Shown here piece after piece: positions 25,871-35,267 of a stretch of 64,000 nt of DNA. Under the pieces are notes generated by a model. That model worked only from the letters and a program-made list of their open reading frames with translations. It was not told where the DNA came from and ran no database searches. The first letter of the stretch is position 1, and each line of letters begins with the position of its first letter. This DNA is from an uncultured Sphingomonadaceae bacterium. Lineage in GTDB: Bacteria; Pseudomonadota; Alphaproteobacteria; Sphingomonadales; Sphingomonadaceae. The translations under genes and the position numbers were made by a program. Where the stretch lies: the NCBI GenBank assembly GCA_947499255.1, contig CANMNF010000001.1:682001-746000 (forward strand). Reading direction: 5' to 3'.

Positions 25871-28189
25871 ATGCGGCAAAAAGAACTCAGAATTGCGCTT
25901 GTTTGTTACGGCGGGGTTAGTCTGGCTGTGTATATGCACGGCGTTACCAAAGAGATTTGGAAACTAGCGCGTGCCAGCCGTTCTTATCACGCACAAGAGC
26001 TTACCAGTTCACCGGTTGAGCGCGCTTATTTTGACCTGCTCAAAGACATAGAGAAAACCCATCAATTACGCGTCAGGATGCTGCCTGATATCCTCACAGG
26101 GGCAAGCGCCGGGGGGATCAATGCGGTGTTCCTCGCCCAGGCGGTGTATTCCGGGCAAAGTTTGGAGCCGCTTACCGCGCTATGGTTGGAAAACGCGGAT
26201 GTTGAAAAGCTGCTTGATCCTGATGCGCGGCCATTTTCCCGGGCGAATAAGGCGTGGGCCTTGCCGCTGGTCTGGTGGCTGTTGCGCGGTCCCGGCAATG
26301 CGGTGAGTGAAAGCGTTGCGGCAGAAACACGCGAAGAGGTTCGCCGCAAGGTTTCCATGCTGGTGCGTTCGCGTTGGTTTGAACCGCCTTTTTCAGGCTC
26401 TGGCTTTTCGCGGCTGATCAACAATGCCCTCACCGCGATGCGTGAGGGGGAAACAACGGCGCCCCTTTTGCCGCCGGAACACCCTCTGGATCTGCTGGTG
26501 ACCGCCACCGATTTTCGGGGCCACCGTGAAATGCTGCAGCTCAACTCACCGCCTATTGTGGAGGAAAGTGAGCATAGGTTGCCGATAGGTTTCCGCGCGA
26601 TGACACCTCGAGGAGCCGGCGGCCAGCTCGCGCATCCATGTGAGCTGACACTTGCAGCGCGCGCAACGGCCAGCTTCCCCGGCGCATTCCCAGCTCTGCG
26701 CCTGGCCGAAATTGATGATTTGTGCAGCGAGGAAGGGCGTCAGGCATGGGATAGCCGGACCGACTTCCTCAAACGCATCATGCCAACCCAATATGCTGAA
26801 GGTAACGCGGAGAACGTCTCGCTGATTGATGGATCGGTTCTGGTCAATGCGCCATTTGCAGGAGCCATGGCGGGCCTTTCTGCACGGCCTGCACAGCGCG
26901 AGGTGGATCGGCGTTTTGTGTATATCGACCCGCGGCCAGACCGTAGCGACGCATTGCACCGAGACAAGGCCAAGCCCGTGGGCTTTTTTCCAGCAATCTT
27001 TGGCTCGCTTTCAACCATTCCGCGCGAACAGCCCATCCGCGATAATCTGGAGGCTCTGGAAGCCCAATCGCGCGAGGCAGAGACTTTGCGCGATGTCGTG
27101 GCAGCTTTACGGCCCGAAGTCGAAAGTGCTGTGCAAAAGTTGTTTGGCCGCACGCTTTTCCTCGACAAGCCAACACCAAAACGGCTTGCGAACTGGCGCG
27201 GCCGTGCACAGCAGGCCGCAGCGGAGCGGGCTGGATACGCGTTTCAATCCTATGCGCAGGCAAAGATGGTTGGGATCGTTGACCGGTTGTCCGATCTGGT
27301 TTTCGCCGCCACCGATGATCTGGATTTGCCAGACGCAGCGTCAATTAAAGCCAAACTACGAGAGGAGCTGGACAGGCGCGGTATGCGTTCACTGGCGGCC
27401 CCTGGAGGCGGCGCATCTGATGCCTCAATCGCTTTTATGCGCGCGCATGACCTTGCATTTCGTGTGCGCCGTTTGCGCCTTTTGGCGCGGCGATTGTCGC
27501 GTGAATGGGATGCTGATCCCGACTTCCCGGATGAAGGCGTCGAACAGGCGCGCGATGCTGTCTATAAAACGCTCGCATTGTATTATGAGCGCGACAAGAT
27601 TGGCATTTTGGGAGATGATTTTCCAGCCATCGCTGCGAGGGTACTGGAGGAACCAGGCATTGTCCTTGACGCGTTGGCTGACCGCAGATTGCTTCCTGAA
27701 GTGGACGCGCAAGCAGAGCGCATTCTCGCCGAAGCTTTGGAACAGATGGACAAGACGTTACGCCGCCGAGTGCAGCTGACGTATCTCGGCTTCCCATTTT
27801 ATGATGTCGCGACTTTGCCATTGCTGCGCAATGAAGGGTTGACGGAATTCAACCCCGTAAAGGTAGACAGGATCAGCCCCGAAGATGCCAAAACGATCCG
27901 CGAAGGCGGGACAAGTGCGACTTTGCGCGGCACCGAATTTAACAATTTTGGCGCATTTTTCAGCCGGTTTTACCGCGAGAACGATTATCTGTGGGGCCGC
28001 ATGCATGGGGCGGAACGGATGGTCGATCTGATTTGCTCAACCGTGCCGGGTGGTTACGAAGAAGACGCCATGCGCGCTATCAAACGCAGCATTTTCCTCG
28101 CCATTTGCGAAGAGGAAGAGGCGCAGGAAGTTTGCAATCAGAGCCTTGTGCGATCCTTGCGCGAAGAGATTATCGCGCGGCTGGGTTAA
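25871..28189 (+). CDS. patatin-like phospholipase with C-terminal DUF3376-type region
   Basis: 772 aa. The patatin domain covers about residues 1-350: oxyanion-hole segment RIALVCYGGVSLAVYMHGV, nucleophile elbow GASAGGINAV (GxSxG) and the Asp of the dyad in IDGSVLVNAPF. A C-terminal half of about 400 residues is mostly helical and matches the family seen in actinobacteria and alphaproteobacteria (patatin-like protein). Likely a cytosolic or membrane-associated acyl hydrolase. The Shine-Dalgarno is weak. Its stop overlaps the dnaJ stop on the other strand (TTAA). Confidence 0.9.
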   Translation: MRQKELRIALVCYGGVSLAVYMHGVTKEIWKLARASRSYHAQELTSSPVERAYFDLLKDIEKTHQLRVRMLPDILTGASAGGINAVFLAQAVYSGQSLEPLTALWLENADVEKLLDPDARPFSRANKAWALPLVWWLLRGPGNAVSESVAAETREEVRRKVSMLVRSRWFEPPFSGSGFSRLINNALTAMREGETTAPLLPPEHPLDLLVTATDFRGHREMLQLNSPPIVEESEHRLPIGFRAMTPRGAGGQLAHPCELTLAARATASFPGAFPALRLAEIDDLCSEEGRQAWDSRTDFLKRIMPTQYAEGNAENVSLIDGSVLVNAPFAGAMAGLSARPAQREVDRRFVYIDPRPDRSDALHRDKAKPVGFFPAIFGSLSTIPREQPIRDNLEALEAQSREAETLRDVVAALRPEVESAVQKLFGRTLFLDKPTPKRLANWRGRAQQAAAERAGYAFQSYAQAKMVGIVDRLSDLVFAATDDLDLPDAASIKAKLREELDRRGMRSLAAPGGGASDASIAFMRAHDLAFRVRRLRLLARRLSREWDADPDFPDEGVEQARDAVYKTLALYYERDKIGILGDDFPAIAARVLEEPGIVLDALADRRLLPEVDAQAERILAEALEQMDKTLRRRVQLTYLGFPFYDVATLPLLRNEGLTEFNPVKVDRISPEDAKTIREGGTSATLRGTEFNNFGAFFSRFYRENDYLWGRMHGAERMVDLICSTVPGGYEEDAMRAIKRSIFLAICEEEEAQEVCNQSLVRSLREEIIARLG

Positions 28190-29328
28190 CTCCCGAAGGC
28201 GTCCTTCATCCGATCGAAAAAGCCGCGACTTTCCGGGCATTCTTCACCCGTTTCGGTTTCCCGAAATTCGCGCAGCAATTCCTTCTGGCGACCAGAAAGC
28301 TTGGTGGGTGTTTCTACCATCACTTCGATCACCAAATCGCCGCGCCCGCGCCCTTGCAACACTGGCATGCCAGCACCGCGCTTGCGCAATTGGCGGCCCG
28401 ATTGTATGCCGGACGGGATATCGATGGCATGCACATCGCCATCAAGTCCGGGGATTTCGATAGTCTCTCCCAAAGCTGCCGTGGTGAAGCTGACAGGAAC
28501 GCGCGTGAACAGCGCAGTTCCCTCACGCTCAAACACGGCATGCTGTTTGACGTGGAGGAAGATATACAGATCACCTGGAGGCGCGCCCTGCGGCCCTGCT
28601 TCACCTTTTCCGGTCAAGCGGATACGTGTGCCATTATCGACGCCGGGCGGAACTTCCACTTCAAGCGTCTGCTCTTTATCAACGCGCCCTTCCCCGCGGC
28701 ATTCTCCGCAAGGTTTTTCAATAACTTCGCCGCGTCCGTGGCAAGTTGGACAAGCCCGCTCGATAACGAACAGTCCCTGCTGTGCGCGAACTTTGCCGTG
28801 GCCTTGGCACGTCGGGCAGCGGGTTGTGGACGTCCCCGGTTCTGCGCCAGAACCATCACAAACATCGCAAGCTTGCGAAATTTCAACTTCGATTTCGGTT
28901 GATTTCCCGTGAAAGGCATCTTCCAGCCCGATTTGCATATCGTAACGCAAATCAGCGCCGCGCCGTGGACGCGCACGGCCACCGCCGCCAGCTCCGCCAA
29001 AAGCGCTGCCGAAAATCGTCTCAAAGATATCGCCAATATCGCTGAAATCGCCTTGTCCGCCGCCAAAACCACCGCCCGGCCCGCCACCGCCAGCCATGCT
29101 TTGGGTGAACGCTTCGTGGCCGTATTGATCGTAAGCTGCGCGCTTTTGCGGGTCTTTAAGAACTTCGTAAGCGGCACCGACCGCTTTGAAGCGCGCTTCG
29201 GCATCGGCATCGCCCGGATTGCGGTCCGGGTGATACTTCATTGCTTGTTTGCGATAAGCGGATTTGAGCGCGCCAGCATCGGCATCGCGGCTCACACCCA
29301 ACAGGGAATAGAAATCAGTTTCGGACAT
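28186..29328 (-). CDS. dnaJ: chaperone DnaJ
   Basis: 380 aa type I Hsp40. J domain with HPD in MKYHPDRNPG, a Gly/Phe-rich region (residues 76-105), and four CxxCxGxG zinc repeats: CDVCDGSG, CPTCQGHG, CPTCHGRG, CGECRGEG. C-terminal substrate-binding domains follow. It delivers unfolded proteins to DnaK and stimulates its ATPase. It is 78 nt downstream of dnaK, and a strong intergenic hairpin sits in between. Confidence 0.97.
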   Translation of the reverse strand: MSETDFYSLLGVSRDADAGALKSAYRKQAMKYHPDRNPGDADAEARFKAVGAAYEVLKDPQKRAAYDQYGHEAFTQSMAGGGGPGGGFGGGQGDFSDIGDIFETIFGSAFGGAGGGGRARPRRGADLRYDMQIGLEDAFHGKSTEIEVEISQACDVCDGSGAEPGTSTTRCPTCQGHGKVRAQQGLFVIERACPTCHGRGEVIEKPCGECRGEGRVDKEQTLEVEVPPGVDNGTRIRLTGKGEAGPQGAPPGDLYIFLHVKQHAVFEREGTALFTRVPVSFTTAALGETIEIPGLDGDVHAIDIPSGIQSGRQLRKRGAGMPVLQGRGRGDLVIEVMVETPTKLSGRQKELLREFRETETGEECPESRGFFDRMKDAFGS

Positions 29329-29352
29329 TGTGCCAGAACCCTCGCATTGCCA

Positions 29353-29387
29353 CGTGGCCAGCGGTGATTATCTCTCCGCTGGCCACG
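29353..29387 (-). other. 12-bp intergenic hairpin between dnaK and dnaJ
   Basis: CGTGGCCAGCGG (29353-29364) pairs perfectly with CCGCTGGCCACG (29376-29387) around an 11-nt loop. On the coding (minus) strand no U-tract follows, so it is not a standard terminator. It may be a processing or stability element that sets the DnaK:DnaJ ratio by protecting the upstream dnaK message. Confidence 0.6.
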
Positions 29388-29406
29388 ATGGTGTGCATGT
29401 CTTGCC

Positions 29407-31341
29407 TTAGTCCTTTTTCTCGTCATCCACTTCAGAGAATTCCGCGTCAACGACGTCTTCATCCTCGGCGGAATTTTCGCTTGCGCCCTCACCAGCTTCG
29501 CCAGCTGCATCGGGACCAGCGGCCTGCTCTTGCTCGTAAATCTTCTGACCCATCTTCATGGCAACATCGGTGAGAGCCTGGCTTTTGGCCTTCATCTCTT
29601 CGATATCGTCACCTTCAAGCGCGGTCTTGGCTTCGGCAAGTGCAGTTTCAATTTCGCCTTTGAGATCAGCGTCAATCTTGTCGCCATGCTCCTCAAGCTG
29701 CTTTTCCGTCGCGTGGACGAGGCTGTCAGTGTTGTTTTTGACTTCCGCAGATTCGCGGCGCTGCTTGTCTTCTTCGGCGAACTTTTCAGCGTCCTGCACC
29801 ATCTGATCGATATCGCTATCGGACAAACCGCCAGAGGCCTGAATGCGGATCTGTTGTTCTTTGCCCGTTCCCTTATCCTTGGCGCTAACATTCACGATGC
29901 CGTTTGCGTCAATATCAAAGGTCACTTCGACTTGCGGGACACCGCGCGGTGCGGGTGGAATGCCGACCAGATCGAACTGACCCAGCATCTTGTTATCTGC
30001 CGCCATTTCCCGCTCACCTTGAGCAACGCGGATAGTCACGGCCTGCTGATTGTCTTCAGCGGTCGAATAGGTTTGCGTTTTCTTGGTCGGGATTGTCGTG
30101 TTGCGATCAATCATGCGCGTGAACACACCGCCCAGCGTTTCAATACCAAGCGAAAGCGGCGTCACATCGAGCAACAACACATCTTTCACATCACCTTGAA
30201 GAACACCGGCCTGAATGGCTGCACCCATGGCGACGACTTCATCAGGGTTCACACCGGTATGCGGCTTGGAACCGAAGAACTCTTCAACCACTTCGCGAAC
30301 CTTGGGCATACGCGTCATGCCGCCAACAAGGATCACTTCATCAATGCCATCCTTGGAAACGCCCGCATCTGCGATTGCTTTTTTACAAGGTTCAAGCGTG
30401 CGCGTGATCAACTTGCCAACAAGCTGTTCAAGCTTTGAGCGGCTGATCGTTTCCACAAGGTGCAGCGGCGTTGATGCGCCGCCTTCCATGCGCGCAGTGA
30501 TGAAAGGCAGATTGACTTCGGTTGATTGCGAGCTCGACAGTTCGATCTTCGCCTTTTCCGCTGCTTCCTTCAAACGCTGGAGCGCAAGCTTATCGCTGCG
30601 CAGATCCATGTTTTCTTTCTTCTGGAATGCTTCTGCCAAAAATTCGACAATCACATTATCGAAATCTTCACCGCCCAGGAAAGTATCGCCATTGGTCGAT
30701 TTCACTTCGAAAACGCCGTCACCAATTTCCAGGACAGAGACGTCAAAAGTACCGCCACCAAGGTCATAAACCGCGATGGTCTTACCCTCGTCCTTGTCCA
30801 TACCATAAGCGAGCGCGGCCGCAGTCGGCTCATTGATGATGCGTTCGACTTCAAGACCGGCGATCTGGCCAGCATCTTTGGTAGCCTGACGCTGCGCATC
30901 GTTGAAATATGCAGGAACCGTGATCACGGCCTTGGTCACTGTTTCGCCAAGGAAGCTTTCAGCGGTTTCTTTCATCTTTTGCAGGATGAATGCGGAAACC
31001 TGGCTGGGCGAATATTCTTCGCCGCCCGCTTCAACCCATGCATCGCCATTCTTGCCTTTGACGATATCATAGGGAACGAGATCCATATCCTTCTTTGTTG
31101 TTGGATCATCAAACCGGCGGCCAATAAGGCGCTTGATCGCGAACAAGGTGTTGTCTGGATTGGTCACAGCCTGACGCTTTGCCGGCTGACCGATCAGTCG
31201 CTCACCATCTTTGGTGAAAGCAACGATGGAAGGCGTCGTACGCGCACCTTCGGAGTTTTCGATAACCTTGGCCTTGCCACCTTCCATAACGGCAACGCAG
31301 CTGTTTGTTGTACCAAGATCGATACCAATAATCTTACTCAT
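29407..31341 (-). CDS. dnaK: chaperone DnaK (Hsp70)
   Basis: 644 aa from the ATG at 31341 ([19 protein letters not shown]); six extra in-frame codons upstream are not homologue-like. ATPase signatures: [38 protein letters not shown]. The interdomain linker is [17 protein letters not shown], then the substrate-binding beta domain and helical lid. It ends with an acidic tail ([18 protein letters not shown]). A heat-shock-like promoter lies upstream. Confidence 0.98.
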   Translation of the reverse strand: MSKIIGIDLGTTNSCVAVMEGGKAKVIENSEGARTTPSIVAFTKDGERLIGQPAKRQAVTNPDNTLFAIKRLIGRRFDDPTTKKDMDLVPYDIVKGKNGDAWVEAGGEEYSPSQVSAFILQKMKETAESFLGETVTKAVITVPAYFNDAQRQATKDAGQIAGLEVERIINEPTAAALAYGMDKDEGKTIAVYDLGGGTFDVSVLEIGDGVFEVKSTNGDTFLGGEDFDNVIVEFLAEAFQKKENMDLRSDKLALQRLKEAAEKAKIELSSSQSTEVNLPFITARMEGGASTPLHLVETISRSKLEQLVGKLITRTLEPCKKAIADAGVSKDGIDEVILVGGMTRMPKVREVVEEFFGSKPHTGVNPDEVVAMGAAIQAGVLQGDVKDVLLLDVTPLSLGIETLGGVFTRMIDRNTTIPTKKTQTYSTAEDNQQAVTIRVAQGEREMAADNKMLGQFDLVGIPPAPRGVPQVEVTFDIDANGIVNVSAKDKGTGKEQQIRIQASGGLSDSDIDQMVQDAEKFAEEDKQRRESAEVKNNTDSLVHATEKQLEEHGDKIDADLKGEIETALAEAKTALEGDDIEEMKAKSQALTDVAMKMGQKIYEQEQAAGPDAAGEAGEGASENSAEDEDVVDAEFSEVDDEKKD

Positions 31342-31443
31342 GGATTCCCCACTCTTCATTCAATGTTGGACGCTGCGCATCCGGCTTCCCGATCCCGCGG
31401 CGAAGCCTGTCGGCAGCTCGATAAAGCTGTGTATCGGAGCGAG

Positions 31444-31471
31444 ATATAGGTGCGCTTTTTCTTGGCACAAG
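31444..31471 (-). promoter_or_regulatory. probable sigma-32 (RpoH) promoter of dnaK
   Basis: On the minus strand CTTGTG (31471-31466) is followed 13 nt later by CACCTATAT (31452-31444), close to the RpoH pattern CTTGAA / CCCCATnT. It predicts a leader of about 95 nt before the dnaK ATG. No CIRCE element (TTAGCACTC-9-GAGTGCTAA) is present here, so HrcA probably does not control dnaK. Confidence 0.5.
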
Positions 31472-31490
31472 AGCGTCTAGGTCCTAGAAA
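31462..31490 (+). promoter_or_regulatory. possible sigma-70 promoter for the copper chaperone gene
   Basis: TTGGCA (31462-31467), 17-nt spacer, TAGAAA (31485-31490), about 28 nt before the ATG of the PCu(A)C gene. It overlaps the -35 box of the divergent heat-shock promoter of dnaK, so the two may compete for polymerase. Confidence 0.4.
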
Positions 31491-31518
31491 ACGTCACTGC
31501 CTCACGAAGGGAAGAAGA

Positions 31519-32073
31519 ATGAACAAGTCTCCAATTTTTACCAGCCTTGCTGCAATTTCGCTCGCAATCGGCGTTTCCGCATGCGGCGGCGGCGTTGAAG
31601 ATGAAGCGATTGACGCTGAACCCGAAGCGCCCGCCGGCCTCAGCGTTGCCGATGGCCGCATGAACCTGCCTGCTGTCGAAGGAAATCCCGGCGCTGTTTA
31701 TTTCACGATCTCGAATGGGAGTGACAAACAGGTCGCCATTCGCGGTGCTGACATGATCGGCGCGGGCAGTGGACAATTGCACGAAACTAGCGAGTGGGAA
31801 GGCAAGATGGACATGCAAGAGCTGTTCACCGTTAACGTGCCCGCCGGTGAAGATGTGGTTTTCGCACCGGGCGGCAAGCATGTGATGGTTTACGATATTG
31901 ATCCAACACTGGCTGCTGGCGGGGAAAGCGAAGTTACGCTAACCTTCACCGGCGGTGACAAGATGAGCTTCCCTGTTACCGTTCTTGCAGCAGGCGATGA
32001 TGGTGGCTTTGCAGCGCCTGAGATGGATGATTCCGAGATGGACCATTCCGCCATGGGTCATGAAGGCATGTAA
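31519..32073 (+). CDS. PCu(A)C periplasmic copper chaperone, lipoprotein
   Basis: 184 aa. The start at 31519 is preceded by GAAGGGAAGAAG and gives a lipoprotein signal with lipobox VSAC (Cys22). The PCu(A)C copper motif is exact: H88-X10-M99-X21-H121-X-M123. An extra Met/His/Asp tail (EMDHSAMGHEGM) could bind more copper. It hands copper to cytochrome oxidase assembly in related bacteria. It is divergent from dnaK and followed 2 nt later by the HExxH protein gene. Confidence 0.93.
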   Translation: MNKSPIFTSLAAISLAIGVSACGGGVEDEAIDAEPEAPAGLSVADGRMNLPAVEGNPGAVYFTISNGSDKQVAIRGADMIGAGSGQLHETSEWEGKMDMQELFTVNVPAGEDVVFAPGGKHVMVYDIDPTLAAGGESEVTLTFTGGDKMSFPVTVLAAGDDGGFAAPEMDDSEMDHSAMGHEGM

Positions 32074-32075
32074 CC

Positions 32076-32573
32076 TTGGCAAATTCAGCGCCCTCTTGCC
32101 CGGCCGGCGGCGAACGGCCGCTTACGCCGGGTGAGGTGGCGCTTGCCGAGACGATTTTTGGCACCGCGATTGATTATAACAAAGTCACGATCCGGCGGCG
32201 CAAATGGTTCCCTTTTCAACCGCGCCGGGTAACAATGGCCCCGCGCGGCCACATCCATTTTCATCCCTTAGGGCAATCCTATTGCGATGATTTTGCCAGA
32301 GCCTCGCTCACCCTACAGGCGCATTTCATCCACGAAATGACCCATGTTTGGCAATCGCAGACGCGCGGCGATTGGTATCTGGTGTTCAATAGAATGCCCT
32401 GGGCGCGGTATGATTACAGCTTGAAACCCGGCTGGCGGTTGACGCAATATGGCATTGAGCAGCAAGCAGAAATCGTGAAACACGCATTCCTATTGAGGAA
32501 TGGCGCGACAGTGACAGGCATTGGCGATGCGAGCGTATATGATCGCCTCGTCAAATTTCCCGGCGCCGGTTAA
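32076..32573 (+). CDS. vgr-related HExxH protein (zinc metallopeptidase-like)
   Basis: 165 aa, start TTG at 32076, 2 nt after the copper chaperone stop, with GAAGG upstream. The sequence TLQAHFIHEMTHVWQSQ contains H86-E87-x-x-H90, and a later GIEQQAEIVKH could supply a third ligand. Sphingomonad homologues are usually labelled vgr-related protein. There is no signal peptide, so it would act in the cytosol. The catalytic role is not shown. Its stop overlaps the convergent stop at 32,570 (TTAA). Confidence 0.7.
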   Translation: MANSAPSCPAGGERPLTPGEVALAETIFGTAIDYNKVTIRRRKWFPFQPRRVTMAPRGHIHFHPLGQSYCDDFARASLTLQAHFIHEMTHVWQSQTRGDWYLVFNRMPWARYDYSLKPGWRLTQYGIEQQAEIVKHAFLLRNGATVTGIGDASVYDRLVKFPGAG

Positions 32574-32845
32574 TCCAGCCGCTGCATTTGCGTGATTTCG
32601 CCCGTCGCGCCGCATTCATCCCACAGATGCTGGACTTTCGCGCGATCAGGATCGGCGCGGTATTGATCCATCACCGCTGCACTGGGGATATCAAGCACGT
32701 GCACTTCGCAAGAATTGTCATCCGCACGCAGCCGCACGACCAAGGTGATCCCGTATCTATCAAGCAGCGGGATTACCGCATCTTCGTATGCTTCAATAGT
32801 GGGCAGATCCGCTTTGGTCAGATCAATTTTCGCATGCAAAATCAC
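32570..32845 (-). CDS. small conserved protein, possible dimeric alpha-beta barrel
   Basis: 91 aa from the GTG at 32845, 7 nt after the grpE stop; a TTG at 32872 would add nine residues and overlap grpE by 20 nt. The sequence (KIDLTKADLPTIEAYEDAVI ... VMDQYRADPDRAKVQHLWDE) has the beta-alpha-beta pattern and spacing of DUF1330/antibiotic-monooxygenase-like ferredoxin folds. No function can be assigned. Likely co-transcribed with hrcA-grpE. Confidence 0.65.
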   Translation of the reverse strand: MILHAKIDLTKADLPTIEAYEDAVIPLLDRYGITLVVRLRADDNSCEVHVLDIPSAAVMDQYRADPDRAKVQHLWDECGATGEITQMQRLD

Positions 32846-32852
32846 CGCTTGA

Positions 32853-33437
32853 TCATTCCGGCGCTTTGGCAACGCCGACCATGGATGGGCGCAGCAACCG
32901 GTCCTTGATCATATAACCGGCCTGCATTTCCTGCACGATGGTGCCCGGTTCTGCTTCGGTTGTGGGGACTTCCATCATGGCTTGATGCTGATTGGGATCA
33001 AGCGGCAGGCCCATGGCGGCAATGCGGGTGATGCCGTTTTGGCCAAACACCTTATCAAGCTCACGCTGCGTGGCTTCGATACCGGCGACAAGACCTTTGA
33101 ACTTTTCATCTTCGCGCAGTTCAGCGGGAACAACGGCAATCGCACGCGCCAGATTATCGGCCACGCTCAACACATCGCGGGCAAAGCCGGTGGCGGCATA
33201 ATTTCGCGCATCCTGAATGTCTTTTTCCGCACGGCGACGCACATTTTGCGTTTCTGCCTTGGCGTAAAGCGTTTCCTGCTTGGAAGCTTCGAGATCGTTT
33301 TTTAGCGCTTCGAGCGCTTCTTCGATGCCCTCGCCTTCATCTTCATCGCCATCATCATCGGCAAGCAATTCTTCAGGGACACCTTCAAGTTCCTGTTCAA
33401 CCGCGTCGTTGTGATCGTCTTTGTCGTTCATGCTCAT
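32853..33437 (-). CDS. grpE: nucleotide exchange factor GrpE
   Basis: 194 aa from the ATG at 33437; two other ATGs within 20 nt are possible. An acidic N-terminus (ELLADDDGDEDEGEG) precedes the long coiled coil (ALEALKNDLEASKQETLYAK, RRRAEKDIQDARNYA) and the C-terminal beta domain with DPNQHQAMMEVPTTEAEPGT and IKDRLLRPSMVGVAK. It releases ADP from DnaK. It follows hrcA by 10 nt. Confidence 0.95.
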   Translation of the reverse strand: MSMNDKDDHNDAVEQELEGVPEELLADDDGDEDEGEGIEEALEALKNDLEASKQETLYAKAETQNVRRRAEKDIQDARNYAATGFARDVLSVADNLARAIAVVPAELREDEKFKGLVAGIEATQRELDKVFGQNGITRIAAMGLPLDPNQHQAMMEVPTTEAEPGTIVQEMQAGYMIKDRLLRPSMVGVAKAPE

Positions 33438-33447
33438 GCTATGTCTA

Positions 33448-34491
33448 TCAACCAATTCTCTTGCCCAAGGATTGGGCGGTAAAGTCCACGATGGGCACGA
33501 CGCGCGCGTAATTCAACCGCGTCGGCCCAATCACTCCAAGCACACCAACCACCTTGCCTTCGCGATCGCGATAAGGCGCAGCAATCACGGATGAGCCTGA
33601 CAGAGCGAACAGCCTATTCTCCGCTCCTATAAAAATACGCGTTGCATCCGCTTCCCGCGCAGATTCGAGCAATTGCGCGATATCCTGCTTGCTCTCCAAA
33701 TCTTCGATTAGCGAACGCACGCGCTCGATATCGCCCATAGCTGAGTCGTCAAGCAGATTGGCCTGTCCGCGCACGATTAACACAGGCCGCTTGGCCGCAT
33801 CTTCGCTCCACACAGCAAGCCCTGCCTCGACCAGGCCTGCACTCGCTGTATCAAGCGCGCTTTTGCCGCCTGCAATTTCGGAGCGAATGGCTTCGGATGC
33901 TTCTGCCAGCGTGCGGCCTGCAAGGCGCGCGGTGATATAATTGCTTGCCTCCTGCAAAGTGCTTGGCGATAGGCCGGCGGGCAAATCCAGCACCCGGTTT
34001 TCCACATGGCCATCTTGCCCCACAACAACTGCAAGAGCACGGTTCGCATCGAGCGGCACGATGTTCATTTGCGCAAGGCTGGGATCGCGCTGAGGCACCA
34101 TTACCATGCCCGCCGCATTCGATATGCTCGACAAAATGCCCGATGTCTTTTCCAATGCCTCTTCAATGGGGCCGGGTTCAGACAATTGCCGCTCAATCGC
34201 TTGTATTTCCTGCGCAGTTGGCTTGGCCACCTGCATCATGCCATCAACAAACAGGCGCAATCCCTGATCGGTTGGCATACGCCCTGCGCTGGTATGCGGG
34301 GCGGCCAAAAGCCCGCAATCTTCCAAATCTTTTAGCACTGATCGGATCGAGGCGGGAGACAGGCTGATCCCTCTATGCTGCGCCAAATGCTTGGACCCAA
34401 CAGGCTGTCCGGTATCGAGGAAATCCTCGACCACAAGCCTAAAGATATCGCGCGCCCTGTTGGAAAGTTCTAAGATCGGTGGTGAGGCCAT
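33448..34491 (-). CDS. hrcA: heat-inducible transcription repressor HrcA
   Basis: 347 aa. N-terminal winged helix (DIFRLVVEDFLDTGQPVGSK, LSPASIRSVLKDLEDCGLL, PHTSAGRMPTDQGLRLFVDG), then a GAF-like dimerisation region and a C-terminus with GVLGVIGPTRLNYARVVPI. It represses genes carrying CIRCE. No CIRCE is seen in this window, so its targets (usually groESL) must be elsewhere. Divergent from rph with a 62-nt gap. Confidence 0.95.
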   Translation of the reverse strand: MASPPILELSNRARDIFRLVVEDFLDTGQPVGSKHLAQHRGISLSPASIRSVLKDLEDCGLLAAPHTSAGRMPTDQGLRLFVDGMMQVAKPTAQEIQAIERQLSEPGPIEEALEKTSGILSSISNAAGMVMVPQRDPSLAQMNIVPLDANRALAVVVGQDGHVENRVLDLPAGLSPSTLQEASNYITARLAGRTLAEASEAIRSEIAGGKSALDTASAGLVEAGLAVWSEDAAKRPVLIVRGQANLLDDSAMGDIERVRSLIEDLESKQDIAQLLESAREADATRIFIGAENRLFALSGSSVIAAPYRDREGKVVGVLGVIGPTRLNYARVVPIVDFTAQSLGKRIG

Positions 34492-34553
34492 GACAGGAGC
34501 CTATCTAGGCGCTAGGGCGCAATCCGCCAATAATCTTCCATACGGAGCCTGAT

Positions 34554-35267
34554 ATGCGACCTTCCGGACGTACACCTGACGAAATGCGTGCCATCACTAT
34601 TGAAACTGGTTTTACCAAACATGCCGAGGGCTCTTGCCTGATCAGCTTTGGTGACACGCGCGTTTTGTGCACGGCCAGCATTGAAGAACGCATTCCGCCT
34701 TGGCTTCGCGGCAAAGGCGAAGGCTGGGTCACGGGCGAGTATTCCATGCTGCCTCGCGCTACGCACACCCGCGGATCACGCGAAGCCGCACGCGGCAAAC
34801 AAAGCGGGCGGACGCAGGAAATTCAGCGCCTTATTGGCCGTTCTTTGCGCGCAGTGTGCGATCTGAAAAAGCTGGGTGAACGCCAGATCACGCTTGATTG
34901 CGATGTGATCCAAGCCGATGGCGGCACCCGCACTGCCTCGATCTCGGGCGCATGGGTTGCTTTGCGGCTTGCTGTGAACAGCCTGATGGCCTCAGGCGCG
35001 ATCAAGGAAGATCCGATCACCGCGAAAATCGCTGCGATTTCTTGCGGTATTTTCCAAGGCGCGCCGGTGCTCGATCTTGACTATGATGAGGATTCGAACG
35101 CCGATGCAGATGCCAATTTCGTTCTGATAGAAGGTGGCCAGATCGCCGAAGTGCAGGCCACTGCCGAAGGCGCGACCTATGATGAAGAAGGCCTGCTGCG
35201 CCTGCTGCGCCTTGCCAATATCGGCTGCGATCGCATCTTCACCGCACAAGAAGATGCAGTGAAATGA
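34554..35267 (+). CDS. rph: ribonuclease PH
   Basis: 237 aa phosphorolytic 3' exonuclease that trims tRNA precursors. Conserved blocks: [47 protein letters not shown], the phosphate-site Arg segment [20 protein letters not shown] and the catalytic [23 protein letters not shown] lies 7 nt before the ATG. Its stop overlaps the rdgB start (ATGA). Confidence 0.97.
   Translation: MRPSGRTPDEMRAITIETGFTKHAEGSCLISFGDTRVLCTASIEERIPPWLRGKGEGWVTGEYSMLPRATHTRGSREAARGKQSGRTQEIQRLIGRSLRAVCDLKKLGERQITLDCDVIQADGGTRTASISGAWVALRLAVNSLMASGAIKEDPITAKIAAISCGIFQGAPVLDLDYDEDSNADADANFVLIEGGQIAEVQATAEGATYDEEGLLRLLRLANIGCDRIFTAQEDAVK

Noticed and set aside
29530-30438. 302-aa open frame opposite dnaK, and similar long frames at 9233-9967, 12918-13739, 24243-25046, 59273-60700
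   Set aside because: All lie fully antisense to well-identified genes and arise from codon bias of the real gene in GC-rich DNA.
34499-34510. GCCTATCTAGGC palindrome upstream of hrcA, considered as a CIRCE-like operator
   Set aside because: It does not match CIRCE (TTAGCACTC-9-GAGTGCTAA) and the stem is only 5 bp.
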